From Bacteroidota bacterium (GTDB taxonomy: Bacteria > Bacteroidota > Bacteroidia > Flavobacteriales > Weeksellaceae): a DNA stretch of 39,056 bases. Shown here piece by piece: positions 8,550-16,130 of this stretch; positions within the stretch are counted from its first letter, which is position 1, and the number at the start of each line of letters is the position of its first letter. The stretch is taken from positions 1 through 39,056 of the forward strand of contig JAEWZO010000029.1 of NCBI GenBank assembly GCA_023458415.1, in the 5' to 3' direction. Below the pieces are notes generated by a model that ran no database searches, was not told where the DNA came from, and was given only the letters and a program-made list of their open reading frames with translations. Both the position numbers and the translations under genes were made by a program.

Positions 8550-9368
8550 TTACCATCCACCGGATGCACCGCCTCCACCGAAACTTCCGCCTCCACCGAA
8601 GCCTCCGAAGCCACCTCCACCGAAGCCACCTCCGGAACCTCCGAATCCGCCTCCTCCGAAACTTCCCGGGAATGGAAAGAAACCTCCAGGATAAGTTCTG
8701 CGGCCTCTTCTGGAAAGGATTACGTCATCATCGTCGTCGTCGCCAAAACCACCACCACGGTTTCGGAACAGAAAACTTAAAATCATAAGGACAAAAAATG
8801 CAATAATCAGAAGTTCGAACATACTCAGTCCCTGTTCTGTACTTTCTTTTTTAACTGGTTTGAATTTTCCCTGAACCGCTTCCATAATCGCAGTTGTACC
8901 GCGGTTTATGCCGTCGTACCAAAGTCCCTGTCTGAAATTTGGAGTTACTATGTAATCCAGAATCTGACCTGCCACAGAAGCAGTTAGATATCTTTCAACA
9001 CCACGACCTTGCTGAATCGACATGGTTCGGTCTTCCGAGGCGATAAGAAAAACAACGCCGTTATCCTGCTCTTTTTCACCAATGCCCCATTTTTCACCGT
9101 ACATCGTTGCAAGGTAATTTACATCTTCTCCACCGGTGGTGGGAATAATAATTACGGCAATTTCAGTCGAGGTAGAATCTTGAAAACTGATGAGTTTTTG
9201 ATTCAACATTTCTTTTTCGGTCGCCGAAAGAAGATTTGCATTGTCGGTTACCGGAAATATTTTCGCCGGTTTTGGTGGAACCGTTTGAGCCTGAACCATG
9301 AAGTTCAGACTTAGAAATAAGAAAGTGAAAAATATTTTAAGAGAAGGTAATCTCATTGGGAAGTTCAT
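8550..9368 (-). CDS. TPM-domain membrane protein with Gly-rich tail (YgcG family)
   Basis: A 272-residue protein of the YgcG/TPM (DUF477) family. The order is: signal peptide (about 1-28, ending VQAQ), a TPM domain (about 35-180, with FPVTDNANLLS and STSTEIAVIIIPT), a membrane segment at about 186-206 (SMFELLIIAFFVLMILSFLF), an Asp run, and a Gly/Phe-rich tail of about 45 residues ending ASGGW. The domain should face the periplasm. Some TPM proteins in other organisms are phosphatases or photosystem repair factors, but here the role is unknown. Two ATGs are possible, at 9368 and 9356. Both overlap the 3' end of the upstream TPM gene (stop at 9337), which supports co-translation. It is the last gene of the lemA operon. 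Confidence 0.9.
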   Translation of the reverse strand: MNFPMRLPSLKIFFTFLFLSLNFMVQAQTVPPKPAKIFPVTDNANLLSATEKEMLNQKLISFQDSTSTEIAVIIIPTTGGEDVNYLATMYGEKWGIGEKEQDNGVVFLIASEDRTMSIQQGRGVERYLTASVAGQILDYIVTPNFRQGLWYDGINRGTTAIMEAVQGKFKPVKKESTEQGLSMFELLIIAFFVLMILSFLFRNRGGGFGDDDDDDVILSRRGRRTYPGGFFPFPGSFGGGGFGGSGGGFGGGGFGGFGGGGSFGGGGASGGW

Positions 9369-9765
9369 TAGGATTTTCCCCAGAAATCGGGAAATGATGT
9401 TTCAGTTCCTGCCCTGTTTTCAGCACGGCATTTTCCAAACCTTCAAAGTATTTTCCGTGAGCAAAAGCTGTGGTAATTTCGTCATGCATCCTGTCCCAAA
9501 AATTCTGGTGAACTTTCTGATGAATGCCTTCATCACCAATAATTGTAAGATAATGCTGCTCAAAATTCACATGAAAAAGCACAGCATTTCTTTCAGCAGT
9601 TTTGTCTTTACACAGAGTTTTGAAAACTTCAAAAGCCATCTCTGCATTGTTTCCTTCGGTGTTGGAATCTATATGGATTCTTATTTCACCAGTGGAATGG
9701 TTTTCTGCTGTTTGAATGGCTTCCACAAGGGAAGCCATTTCTATATTTGTGAGGAAATTACTCAT
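9337..9765 (-). CDS. Cytoplasmic TPM-domain protein
   Basis: A 142-residue protein that is almost entirely a TPM (DUF477) domain, without signal peptide or membrane segment (HSTGEIRIHID near residue 23, ERNAVLFHVNFEQHYLTIIGD near 58). Its start codon overlaps the lemA stop by one base (TAATG on the minus strand), and its 3' end overlaps the next gene by 20 to 32 nt, so three genes are tightly coupled. LemA next to one soluble and one membrane TPM protein is a recurrent arrangement in Bacteroidota. The biochemical role is not established; an envelope-stress or membrane-maintenance role is inferred. Confidence 0.88.
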   Translation of the reverse strand: MSNFLTNIEMASLVEAIQTAENHSTGEIRIHIDSNTEGNNAEMAFEVFKTLCKDKTAERNAVLFHVNFEQHYLTIIGDEGIHQKVHQNFWDRMHDEITTAFAHGKYFEGLENAVLKTGQELKHHFPISGENPNELPNEITFS

Positions 9766-10373
9766 TAATTGGTAAATACTTCCGGAGCCTGTTCTGCACC
9801 TGCCGCCGCTTTGAAGTATGGTTTTTCTGTAAAGTTGGTTAAACTTGCAAGAATGTTGTTCGGGAAGGATTTGATTGTTGTGTTATAATCCTGTGCCGCT
9901 TCGTTGAAGTACACCGTTTCCGATCTGATACTATTTTCAATCGCAGTATATTCTCTCTGGAAATTCAGGTATTGCTGATCAGCTTTCAGGTTTGGATATT
10001 GTTCAACCACCGCCATCAATCTGCTTAAAGCTCCTGTAAGTTCACCCTGTGCAGCTTGGAATCTTGCAAGGTCAGCTTCCGTCATATTTGTTGGATCGAT
10101 GTTGATTGAAGTAGCCTTTGATCTTGCTTCAATAACCTGCGTTAGAGTTTCCTGCTCGAACTGTGAATACGATTTTACGGTTCTTTCAAGATTAGGAATA
10201 AGGTTCGCGCGTTTCTGATAAACGGTCTCTACGTTACTCCATTTTGTGTCAACATTCTGTTCTTTAGCTACAAAAGTATTGTATCCGTTTTTGCCCCAGA
10301 AAAAAAGCAATGCGGCGATAACCACAAGAGCGATACCGATAGTTCCGGCGCTCATACAGCCTCTGTTTCTCAT
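9765..10373 (-). CDS. lemA: LemA family membrane protein
   Basis: A 202-residue LemA family protein with one membrane segment near residues 11-26 (IGIALVVIAALLFFWG) and a long alpha-helical outer domain. The domain has the family-typical KEQNVDTKWSNVETVYQKRANLIPNL near residue 38 and ENSIRSETVYFNEAAQDYN near 150. I start it at the ATG at 10373. The frame stays open to a TTG at 10409, but that TTG lies inside a good -7 promoter box (10407-10414), so translation cannot begin there. First gene of the lemA-TPM-TPM operon. LemA proteins have no firmly known activity. Confidence 0.9.
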   Translation of the reverse strand: MRNRGCMSAGTIGIALVVIAALLFFWGKNGYNTFVAKEQNVDTKWSNVETVYQKRANLIPNLERTVKSYSQFEQETLTQVIEARSKATSINIDPTNMTEADLARFQAAQGELTGALSRLMAVVEQYPNLKADQQYLNFQREYTAIENSIRSETVYFNEAAQDYNTTIKSFPNNILASLTNFTEKPYFKAAAGAEQAPEVFTN

Positions 10374-10406
10374 AGTTTTATTTGTTTTGATTGTTTGTTC
10401 GTCACC

Positions 10407-10414
10407 CAAATATA
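10407..10414 (-). promoter_or_regulatory. -7 promoter element for the lemA operon
   Basis: The minus strand reads TATATTTG, an exact TAnnTTTG match, about 33 nt before the lemA ATG at 10373. It lies back to back with the folA promoter at 10427. Confidence 0.65.
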
Positions 10415-10426
10415 CAAATTATGTGC

Positions 10427-10434
10427 TAACTTTG
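10427..10434 (+). promoter_or_regulatory. -7 promoter element for folA
   Basis: TAACTTTG matches TAnnTTTG and ends 16 nt before the folA ATG at 10451, implying a leader of about 10 nt. It is divergent from the lemA promoter only 12 bp away. Confidence 0.6.
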
Positions 10435-10450
10435 TGGAAATTTAAAATTA

Positions 10451-10945
10451 ATGATAACTTTAGTTGTGGCAATGGGTTTGAACCGTGAAATCGGTATTGA
10501 TAATCAGTTACCTTGGCATCTTCCGAAAGATTTGAAACACTTTAAAGAAATTACCTCCGGCCATCCTATTATTATGGGTCGTAAAACTTTTGAAAGTTTA
10601 CCCAAGCCTCTTCCAAACCGTACCAATATTGTGATAAGCAGAAGAACCGACTGGTTTCAGGAAGGTATTTTGATTGTCGGAAGCATTAAAGAAGCCATAA
10701 AATTTGCAAAGAAAATTGACGAAGAAATCTTCATCCTTGGTGGTGGAAATATCTATGCTCAAACTATTGAGTTGGCTGATAAACTTGAAGTTACACACGT
10801 AAAAACCAGCTTGGAAGCCGACACTTTTTTTCCTGAAATCAAATCTGAAATTTGGAAAAAAACAGATGAAATCTGTCATGAAGAGGATGAAAAACATAAT
10901 TTCAGTTTTTGTTTTCAAACTTTCGAACGCCGTGTAAAGTCGTAG
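10451..10945 (+). CDS. folA: Dihydrofolate reductase
   Basis: Reduces dihydrofolate to tetrahydrofolate with NADPH in the cytoplasm, and is the target of trimethoprim. The 164 residues are of normal length. Visible signatures are IGIDNQLPWHLPKDL with the catalytic acid at Asp27, the NADPH-binding GRKTFESLPKPLPNRTNIVIS near 44-64, and FILGGGNIYAQ near 94-104. It is preceded by its own -7 element. There is no thymidylate synthase beside it in this window. The next gene, a TPR-like membrane protein, has its own promoter in the 47-nt gap. Confidence 0.96.
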   Translation: MITLVVAMGLNREIGIDNQLPWHLPKDLKHFKEITSGHPIIMGRKTFESLPKPLPNRTNIVISRRTDWFQEGILIVGSIKEAIKFAKKIDEEIFILGGGNIYAQTIELADKLEVTHVKTSLEADTFFPEIKSEIWKKTDEICHEEDEKHNFSFCFQTFERRVKS

Positions 10946-10964
10946 AATTTTTTAGCTAAATTCT

Positions 10965-10972
10965 TATCTTTG
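10965..10972 (+). promoter_or_regulatory. -7 promoter element for the TPR-like membrane protein
   Basis: TATCTTTG matches TAnnTTTG and ends 20 nt before the ATG at 10993. Confidence 0.6.
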
Positions 10973-10992
10973 CACTTCTAAAATTATCAACA

Positions 10993-11559
10993 ATGAATAA
11001 ATACATAAAATTTGTAATCGCTGCAATAATTATCGCTGCAGGTGTTTATCTGATGATGAACCGACAGGTAGGATGGGGAATTGTTGTAGTAATTCTTTCA
11101 GCCATCCCGATTCTACTTTTCTTTAAGAACGAATTTATCCTTTTGGCTTTTTGGCAACTGAGAAAACAGAATCTGGTGAAAGCTGCTGACTGGCTTACCA
11201 AAATCACCAACTACGAATCACAGTTGCACAAATCGCAGTACGGTTATTATCACTATCTGCAAGGACTTACACTTTCCCAGGAAAATCCGCAGAAAGTTGC
11301 GCCTTTCATGAGAAAAGCTCTGGAATTTGGACTGAATATGAAGCACGACAGAGCGATGGCCACTTTGAATATTGCTGCTGAAGCGATGCAGAAAGGCAGA
11401 AAACAGGAAGCCCAAAAACTTCTTGAAGAAACCAAGCGTCTGGATTCTGCAGGGATGCTTACAGATCAGATTAAGATGATGCGCGACCAGCTGAAAATGC
11501 CGTCGATGCAGAAACATATGCACAATCCGCATATGAGACAGCGTGGAAAATTCTTTTAA
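10993..11559 (+). CDS. Membrane-anchored TPR-like protein of unknown function
   Basis: A 188-residue protein. Two hydrophobic segments lie near the start (about 5-20, IKFVIAAIIIAAGVYLM, and 27-46, GWGIVVVILSAIPILLFF). A helical cytosolic part follows with TPR-like helix pairs (LVKAADWLTKITNYESQLHKS, AMATLNIAAEAMQKGRKQEAQKLL) and a Met/His-rich C-terminal tail (MPSMQKHMHNPHMRQR). The tail could bind metal, but that is a guess from composition. It resembles conserved flavobacterial proteins without a known role. Single-gene unit with its own promoter and a terminator at 11571. Confidence 0.75.
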   Translation: MNKYIKFVIAAIIIAAGVYLMMNRQVGWGIVVVILSAIPILLFFKNEFILLAFWQLRKQNLVKAADWLTKITNYESQLHKSQYGYYHYLQGLTLSQENPQKVAPFMRKALEFGLNMKHDRAMATLNIAAEAMQKGRKQEAQKLLEETKRLDSAGMLTDQIKMMRDQLKMPSMQKHMHNPHMRQRGKFF

Positions 11560-11570
11560 AATTTTATAAA

Positions 11571-11600
11571 AAGTCCCGGAGATTTACTTCGGGATTATTT
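11571..11600. terminator. Terminator between the TPR-like gene and the TRIC-type gene
   Basis: TCCCG (11574-11578) pairs with CGGGA (11590-11594), with an A-rich left arm and a T-rich right arm (TTATTTTTT). The stem is short and the loop 11 nt. It is placed between convergent genes. Confidence 0.65.
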
Positions 11601-11601
11601 T

Positions 11602-12240
11602 TTACATTTCATTGTCTGCGGCGCCTTCGTAGAATTTTGGCATTTGCCAGTGGAATTTTACAGCGAGTGTTCGTATTAGAACGATAAGTAGAATAGTGAA
11701 AATGTGAATGGCAGCATACGTAAAAGTTGAAAAAGCTTCCAGAATCAGATAAACAGCGCCACCCGCAATACATGCTGTAGCATAGATTTCTTTTCGGAAA
11801 ATCAGCGGAATTCGGTTGAGAAGAATGTCGCGAATGATTCCGCCAAAACATCCGGTAATGGTTCCTAAAGTAAGGCAGATGAAGGGATGTAAATCTGCAT
11901 TCAGTCCTTTTTGGATTCCGATAATCGTGAATAATCCCAACCCAAAACTGTCGAAAATAAAAAGAGTAACCCGGAATTTATTTTCAATCGTCTTAAAAAT
12001 CATTGCAATAATTGTCGTGATGAAAATCACTGCGCAAATGATGATATCGTGCATCCAGAACACCGGAACATCCAATAAAAGATCTCGAACGGTACCGCCG
12101 CCAACAGAAGTTACAAAAGCGATAATAAGTACTCCGAAAGGATCAAACCTCTTCTGCATCGCGGCAAATGCGCCCGAAGCTGCAAAAGAAATCGTACCAA
12201 GAATTTCTATGGCAAGACTGAAATTTTCCTGAAGTTGCAA
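11602..12240 (-). CDS. TRIC-type (UPF0126/YadS) cation channel family protein
   Basis: A 212-residue integral membrane protein with about seven hydrophobic helices and the family's two internal repeats. Each repeat carries a glycine-rich turn followed by Arg-Asp: VGGGTVRDLLL near residue 46 and FGGIIRDILL near 132. Prokaryotic homologues of trimeric intracellular cation channels form potassium-permeable pores in the cytoplasmic membrane; the role here is inferred from that. It is the third gene of the ddl-coaD operon, 16 nt after coaD. Nothing links it functionally to those two, so the grouping may be incidental. Confidence 0.88.
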   Translation of the reverse strand: MQLQENFSLAIEILGTISFAASGAFAAMQKRFDPFGVLIIAFVTSVGGGTVRDLLLDVPVFWMHDIIICAVIFITTIIAMIFKTIENKFRVTLFIFDSFGLGLFTIIGIQKGLNADLHPFICLTLGTITGCFGGIIRDILLNRIPLIFRKEIYATACIAGGAVYLILEAFSTFTYAAIHIFTILLIVLIRTLAVKFHWQMPKFYEGAADNEM

Positions 12241-12256
12241 TGTTTTTCTTTTATAA

Positions 12257-12715
12257 TTAAACCCTTACCGCGTCGGGTACCAAAAGTTCGTATTCTCCGC
12301 CGTGTGTAATAATTTCTCGAACAATACTGCTGCTAATAAAAGATTTTCCGGAAGAGGTAAGCAGAAAAACAGTTTCCAGTTTTTTGTGGGCCAAAGTTCT
12401 GTTGGTGTGCGCAATGGCCTTCTCAAATTCGAAGTCGGCAGGATTTCGAAGTCCACGGATAATGAATTGTGCATTTTTCTTCAGACAGTAATCCACTGTA
12501 AGTCCTTCGAAATAATCCACCTCAATATTGCCAAGATGCGCCGTTGAGTTTTTAATGAATTCCATTCTTTTTTCAAGAGTGAACATATATTTTTTGTGGG
12601 AGTTTTGTCCGATCGCAATTATCAGCTTGTCGAAAAGCGGCGCGGCACGTTCAATAATATCGTAATGTCCTAAAGTTATCGGGTCGAAAGATCCCGGGAA
12701 AACTGCGATTCTCAT
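12257..12715 (-). CDS. coaD: Pantetheine-phosphate adenylyltransferase
   Basis: Transfers AMP from ATP to 4'-phosphopantetheine, the penultimate step of coenzyme A synthesis, in the cytoplasm. The 152 residues match the usual length. The nucleotidyltransferase motif FPGSFDPITLGHYDI lies at about residues 6-20 with the catalytic His near 17, RGLRNPADFEFE near 89, and the C-terminal ISSSIVREI (about 127-135) matches the ATP-binding ISSTxVRE signature. It starts 14 nt after the ddl stop and is followed by the TRIC-type gene. panD, an earlier CoA-pathway gene, lies at 31877 in a separate unit. Confidence 0.96.
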   Translation of the reverse strand: MRIAVFPGSFDPITLGHYDIIERAAPLFDKLIIAIGQNSHKKYMFTLEKRMEFIKNSTAHLGNIEVDYFEGLTVDYCLKKNAQFIIRGLRNPADFEFEKAIAHTNRTLAHKKLETVFLLTSSGKSFISSSIVREIITHGGEYELLVPDAVRV

Positions 12716-12729
12716 CCGTTGGTATTAAA

Positions 12730-13713
12730 TTATTTTTTAAGCGCTTTTTCTACTTCGTTGCCACACAAATCTTTAATTGAAATTCCGTAATGTTGCGCCT
12801 GTTGCGGCAAAATGGAAGCTGGAGAAAATCCCGGGTTGGTATTCATTTCCAGCATATATGGAATTCCGTTCATGATGATGTATTCACTTCTGGAAAATCC
12901 GCTCATGCCTAAAGATTCGTAAGCTTTTACTGCGATTTCTTCCACCCGCTTTCTGGTTTCGTCATCAATTCTTGCCGGCGTTATTTCTTCGGAAGCACCT
13001 TCATATTTCGCCTCGTAATCGAAAAATTCTTTGGTCGGAACAATTTCTGTAATCCCAAGAACAATGGTTTTTCCTTCAAAATCAACTACACCAACGGAAA
13101 CTTCCATACCGTCGAGAAAACTTTCAATCAGAATTTCATCGTCTTCTGCAAATGCAGATTCGAAAGCTTTCTCAAATTCGGAAGCGTCTTTTACTTTCGA
13201 AATTCCTAATGAGGAACCGCTTTGGTTGGGCTTTACAAAACATGGAAGTCCCAATTCGGTAATAATTTTGTTAATATCCTTCGGTTCACCGTTTCGCAAA
13301 TAAATACTTTTCGCAGATGGAATTCCGTATTTAGAAAGTACTGCGAGTGTATCTTTTTTATTGAAAGTAAGAGCACTCTGATAAAAATCGCAGCCGGTAT
13401 ATTTTTGTCCGATAATGTCCCAGTATGCCTGCAATTCGCCGTTTTCGCCCGGTTTTCCGTGGATAATGTTGAAACAAACATCAAACTTTACCGTATAACC
13501 ACTACTCAGTGAAACTGTGAAATCTGCTTTATTAATCGGATGTTTCCCGTCATGATCATCAAGAAAATACCATTCGTCTTTCAGTATTACTACTTTGTAG
13601 ACGTTGTATTTCTCGCGATCGAGAGAATCGTAAATCAGTTGTCCGCTTTTCAGCGAAACTTTATATTCATCAGAATAACCGCCCATAACAACGGCAACAT
13701 TCTTCTTTTCCAT
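12730..13713 (-). CDS. ddl: D-alanine--D-alanine ligase
   Basis: Joins two D-alanines with ATP to make the terminal dipeptide of peptidoglycan precursors. The 327-residue ATP-grasp enzyme has the N-terminal VVMGGYSDEYKVSLKSG, the CFVKPNQSGSSLGI loop near residue 157, EVSVGVVDFEGK near 204, and the C-terminal metal and product site EMNTNPGFSPASILPQQA near 288-305. It starts at the ATG at 13713 behind a -7 element at 13734. First gene of a three-gene operon with coaD and a TRIC-type protein. Confidence 0.95.
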   Translation of the reverse strand: MEKKNVAVVMGGYSDEYKVSLKSGQLIYDSLDREKYNVYKVVILKDEWYFLDDHDGKHPINKADFTVSLSSGYTVKFDVCFNIIHGKPGENGELQAYWDIIGQKYTGCDFYQSALTFNKKDTLAVLSKYGIPSAKSIYLRNGEPKDINKIITELGLPCFVKPNQSGSSLGISKVKDASEFEKAFESAFAEDDEILIESFLDGMEVSVGVVDFEGKTIVLGITEIVPTKEFFDYEAKYEGASEEITPARIDDETRKRVEEIAVKAYESLGMSGFSRSEYIIMNGIPYMLEMNTNPGFSPASILPQQAQHYGISIKDLCGNEVEKALKK

Positions 13714-13733
13714 CCTGCAGTAAACTATTTAAG

Positions 13734-13741
13734 CAAAATTA
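13734..13741 (-). promoter_or_regulatory. -7 promoter element for ddl-coaD-TRIC
   Basis: The minus strand reads TAATTTTG, matching TAnnTTTG, 20 nt before the ddl ATG. No clear -33 TTG is visible. Confidence 0.5.
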
Positions 13742-13835
13742 AACAAATAGTTGAATACAGTTGGAAAATCGCTTAAAAAAATATAAATCGGCAGCTGCAA
13801 ACTCCAATATTTGTTGCGTTTTTGCGTTAGAAAAA

Positions 13836-13869
13836 TTGGAATCTCTGAAAAGATTATTTTATATATTTG
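13836..13869 (+). promoter_or_regulatory. Promoter of the PASTA-protein gene
   Basis: TTG at 13836-13838, a 23-nt spacer, and TATATTTG at 13862-13869 match both halves of the flavobacterial promoter. The -7 box ends 25 nt before the ATG at 13895. Confidence 0.7.
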
Positions 13870-13894
13870 CAAACATAACTATACTTGGTTTATT

Positions 13895-14962
13895 ATGGTG
13901 AAATCCCTTTTCCACTGGAAAGTTTTGGTGAATCTTTTGCTCGCAGTTGCTGTATTTACAGGCTTGGTGTGGCTTACTTTCCGTTGGCTGGAATTGCATA
14001 CCAATCACGGAAAAGAAACTCCTGTACCAAATGTGATTAATAAATCGGTGCATGATGCTATAAAAATTCTGGACGATTCGGGTCTTGCTTACGAAGTTGA
14101 CAGTTTTAAATACGATCCTAAATACAGACCTTTTCAGGTTTTGCAGATTTATCCTGCGCCGGGAGCAAGGGTGAAAGACGGTCGTACTATTATAATGAAA
14201 GTTAATCCAAGAACCTATGCGAAAGTTTCTGTTCCGGACATTTTAGACCGATATAAAGGTTTGGCTTTCCGTCAGTTAGAGCAGGTTGGATTGAAAGTGG
14301 GAGATACGATTTTTGAACCAAACATTCAGCGCGATGCCGTTATCCGAATGATTTACAACGGCACCAATCTGAAACCGGGAGCATTATTGCCAAGGTTTTC
14401 AACTATTGATTTGGTGATTGGTTCCGGGCCGAAAAGAAATATATCAGTTCCACATCTTGTTGGTTTAACCGTTCAGGAAGCAAAAGCCATTATCAAGCAG
14501 AATCTTTTTGAAGTAGGTCTTGTAGAGCATGAAGACGGCGGACAGGATGAATCTGATATCGTGTATTATCAGGATCCTGCGTCAATGGACGTAAGAGATC
14601 AGGGAATGCAGATTGACCTTTGGGCAAGTAAGAAAACACCTGCCGAAATGGGTGGAAGAATTTCTCAGCTTAACTCTATCTACAGAATTAAAATAGATAC
14701 CACGCTGCCTCCTATTCGATACGAAGAAGTTCCGGTGTATAGAGAGCCTCAACCGGCTCCGCCACAACGACAGGAACCTGCTGCAGCACCAAGAAGTGAA
14801 ACGCCAAAAGCTGCAACTCCGGCCAATACACCAAGTTCGACTGCGCCAAAACCGAAAGCTGAGACTCAGCCTAAAACTGAAACTCCGGCTGCAACACCAA
14901 AAAGTTCGGTGACTTCAAAAGCAGAGGAAAAACCAAAAGCTAAAAAAGTAATTGTAGAATAA
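13895..14962 (+). CDS. PASTA-domain membrane protein
   Basis: A 355-residue protein with one membrane segment (about 8-30, WKVLVNLLLAVAVFTGLVWL) and three PASTA domains outside the cytoplasm: about 40-105 (VPNVINKSVHDAIKIL...), 110-182 (VPDILDRYKGLAFRQLEQVGL...) and 186-252 (VPHLVGLTVQEAKAII...). A long Pro/Ala/Thr/Lys-rich tail follows. PASTA domains bind peptidoglycan or muropeptides in penicillin-binding proteins and Ser/Thr kinases, but no kinase or transpeptidase domain is present here. I start at 13895: the frame is open to 13811, but the promoter lies at 13836-13869. The disordered tail may span the periplasm or cell wall. It is followed by a strong terminator just ahead of rluD. Confidence 0.9.
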   Translation: MVKSLFHWKVLVNLLLAVAVFTGLVWLTFRWLELHTNHGKETPVPNVINKSVHDAIKILDDSGLAYEVDSFKYDPKYRPFQVLQIYPAPGARVKDGRTIIMKVNPRTYAKVSVPDILDRYKGLAFRQLEQVGLKVGDTIFEPNIQRDAVIRMIYNGTNLKPGALLPRFSTIDLVIGSGPKRNISVPHLVGLTVQEAKAIIKQNLFEVGLVEHEDGGQDESDIVYYQDPASMDVRDQGMQIDLWASKKTPAEMGGRISQLNSIYRIKIDTTLPPIRYEEVPVYREPQPAPPQRQEPAAAPRSETPKAATPANTPSSTAPKPKAETQPKTETPAATPKSSVTSKAEEKPKAKKVIVE

Positions 14963-14982
14963 ATTCTACCATCAATATTTAC

Positions 14983-15015
14983 CAAAGCTTCAACAACGGT
15001 TGAAGCTTTGTTTTT
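14983..15015 (+). terminator. Terminator directly ahead of rluD
   Basis: CAAAGCTTCAAC (14983-14994) and GTTGAAGCTTTG (14999-15010) form a perfect 12-bp stem with a 4-nt loop, followed by TTTTT. The T-run ends 6 nt before the rluD ATG at 15022, so this hairpin also sits where the rluD leader would be. Confidence 0.85.
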
Positions 15016-15021
15016 CAAACA

Positions 15022-16083
15022 ATGAAGGACGACAACGAATTTTATGAAGATGAAGAGATTCTGGATCAGGAAGAAAATGATTCAGAATCCGGTGGACTTT
15101 ATGAACATCTGAATATTAAAGTAGACAGAAACCAGGAGTCGCTTCGGATTGATAAATTTCTGTTGATTTTCAGACAAAATTCTTCCAGAAATAAGATTTC
15201 GCAAACCTGTCGTGCAGGGAATGTTGTGGTGAATGGCAAACCGGTAAAACAGAATTATCGCGTTAAACCCGGAGATGAGATTTCCGTATTGCTCACAAGA
15301 CCGCCACGAGAAAATGTAGTTATCCCACAAGATATTCCGATAAATATCGTTTATGAAGATGAAGATCTAATTGTGGTGGATAAAGAAGCAGGCATGGTTG
15401 TTCATCCGGGACATGGCAATTGGGATGGAACTCTAGTGAATGCGCTGGCTTTTCATTTTGAGAAAAATGGTGAAAAATCAGATCTCGACCGAGTAGGTTT
15501 GGTGCATCGGATTGATAAGGATACTTCCGGATTGCTCGTCATTGCAAAAAATGAATATGCATTGAGCTTTCTTGCCAAACAGTTTTTTGACCGAAAAACT
15601 AAACGCTTATATTGGGCATTTGTTTGGGGAAATCTTCAGGATGATGAAGGAACAATTCGAGGGCATATCGGCCGACATATAAAAAATCGAATGCAGATGG
15701 CGGTTTATGAAGATGGAAGCCAGGGAAAACATGCTGTAACACATTATAAAGTTTTGGAAAGATTCCGCTACATGACTTGGGTGGAATGTAAGCTGGAAAC
15801 CGGAAGAACGCATCAGATTCGTGCTCATTTTAAACATATTGGTCATACGCTTTTTAATGATTCAAGATATGAAGGAGATGAAATTCTTCGCGGGATAAAT
15901 CTTCCGAAATACAAACAGTTCGTGAAAAACGTTTTCGAGATATTGCCAAGACAGGCGCTTCATGCCCACACACTTGGTTTCATACATCCGGTGACGAAAA
16001 AAGAAATGTACTTCGAAAGCCCGATGCCGAAAGATATGCAGGACGCAATGGACAAGTGGCGGAACTATCTGGCCAACACTTAG
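15022..16083 (+). CDS. rluD: RluD-type 23S rRNA pseudouridine synthase
   Basis: Converts specific uridines of 23S rRNA to pseudouridine during 50S assembly. The 353 residues show an acidic N-terminal tail (about 1-30), an S4 RNA-binding domain (about 38-95, RIDKFLLIFRQNSSRNKI) and the RsuA/RluD catalytic domain. Its motif HRIDKDTSGLLVIAKN carries the catalytic aspartate at about residue 165; ETGRTHQIRAHFKHIGH is near 250. The ATG at 15022 is the only start before the S4 domain. A strong terminator ends 6 nt upstream, and no exact -7 box is visible in the 59-nt gap, so expression must depend on read-through or on a promoter I cannot recognise. Confidence 0.94.
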   Translation: MKDDNEFYEDEEILDQEENDSESGGLYEHLNIKVDRNQESLRIDKFLLIFRQNSSRNKISQTCRAGNVVVNGKPVKQNYRVKPGDEISVLLTRPPRENVVIPQDIPINIVYEDEDLIVVDKEAGMVVHPGHGNWDGTLVNALAFHFEKNGEKSDLDRVGLVHRIDKDTSGLLVIAKNEYALSFLAKQFFDRKTKRLYWAFVWGNLQDDEGTIRGHIGRHIKNRMQMAVYEDGSQGKHAVTHYKVLERFRYMTWVECKLETGRTHQIRAHFKHIGHTLFNDSRYEGDEILRGINLPKYKQFVKNVFEILPRQALHAHTLGFIHPVTKKEMYFESPMPKDMQDAMDKWRNYLANT

Positions 16084-16098
16084 TGTAAAGAAATTTTA

Positions 16099-16106
16099 TA
16101 TATTTG
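16099..16106 (+). promoter_or_regulatory. -7 promoter element for the PorP/SprF gene
   Basis: TATATTTG matches TAnnTTTG and ends 24 nt before the ATG at 16131. Confidence 0.6.
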
Positions 16107-16130
16107 AAAAATTATTAACGAACTCCCGAA

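Noticed and set aside
8555..8760. Gly/Asp low-complexity tail of the TPM protein as an assembly artefact
   Set aside because: Gly-rich tails are normal for the YgcG family, and the frame is intact through the tract to a stop codon and shared terminator.
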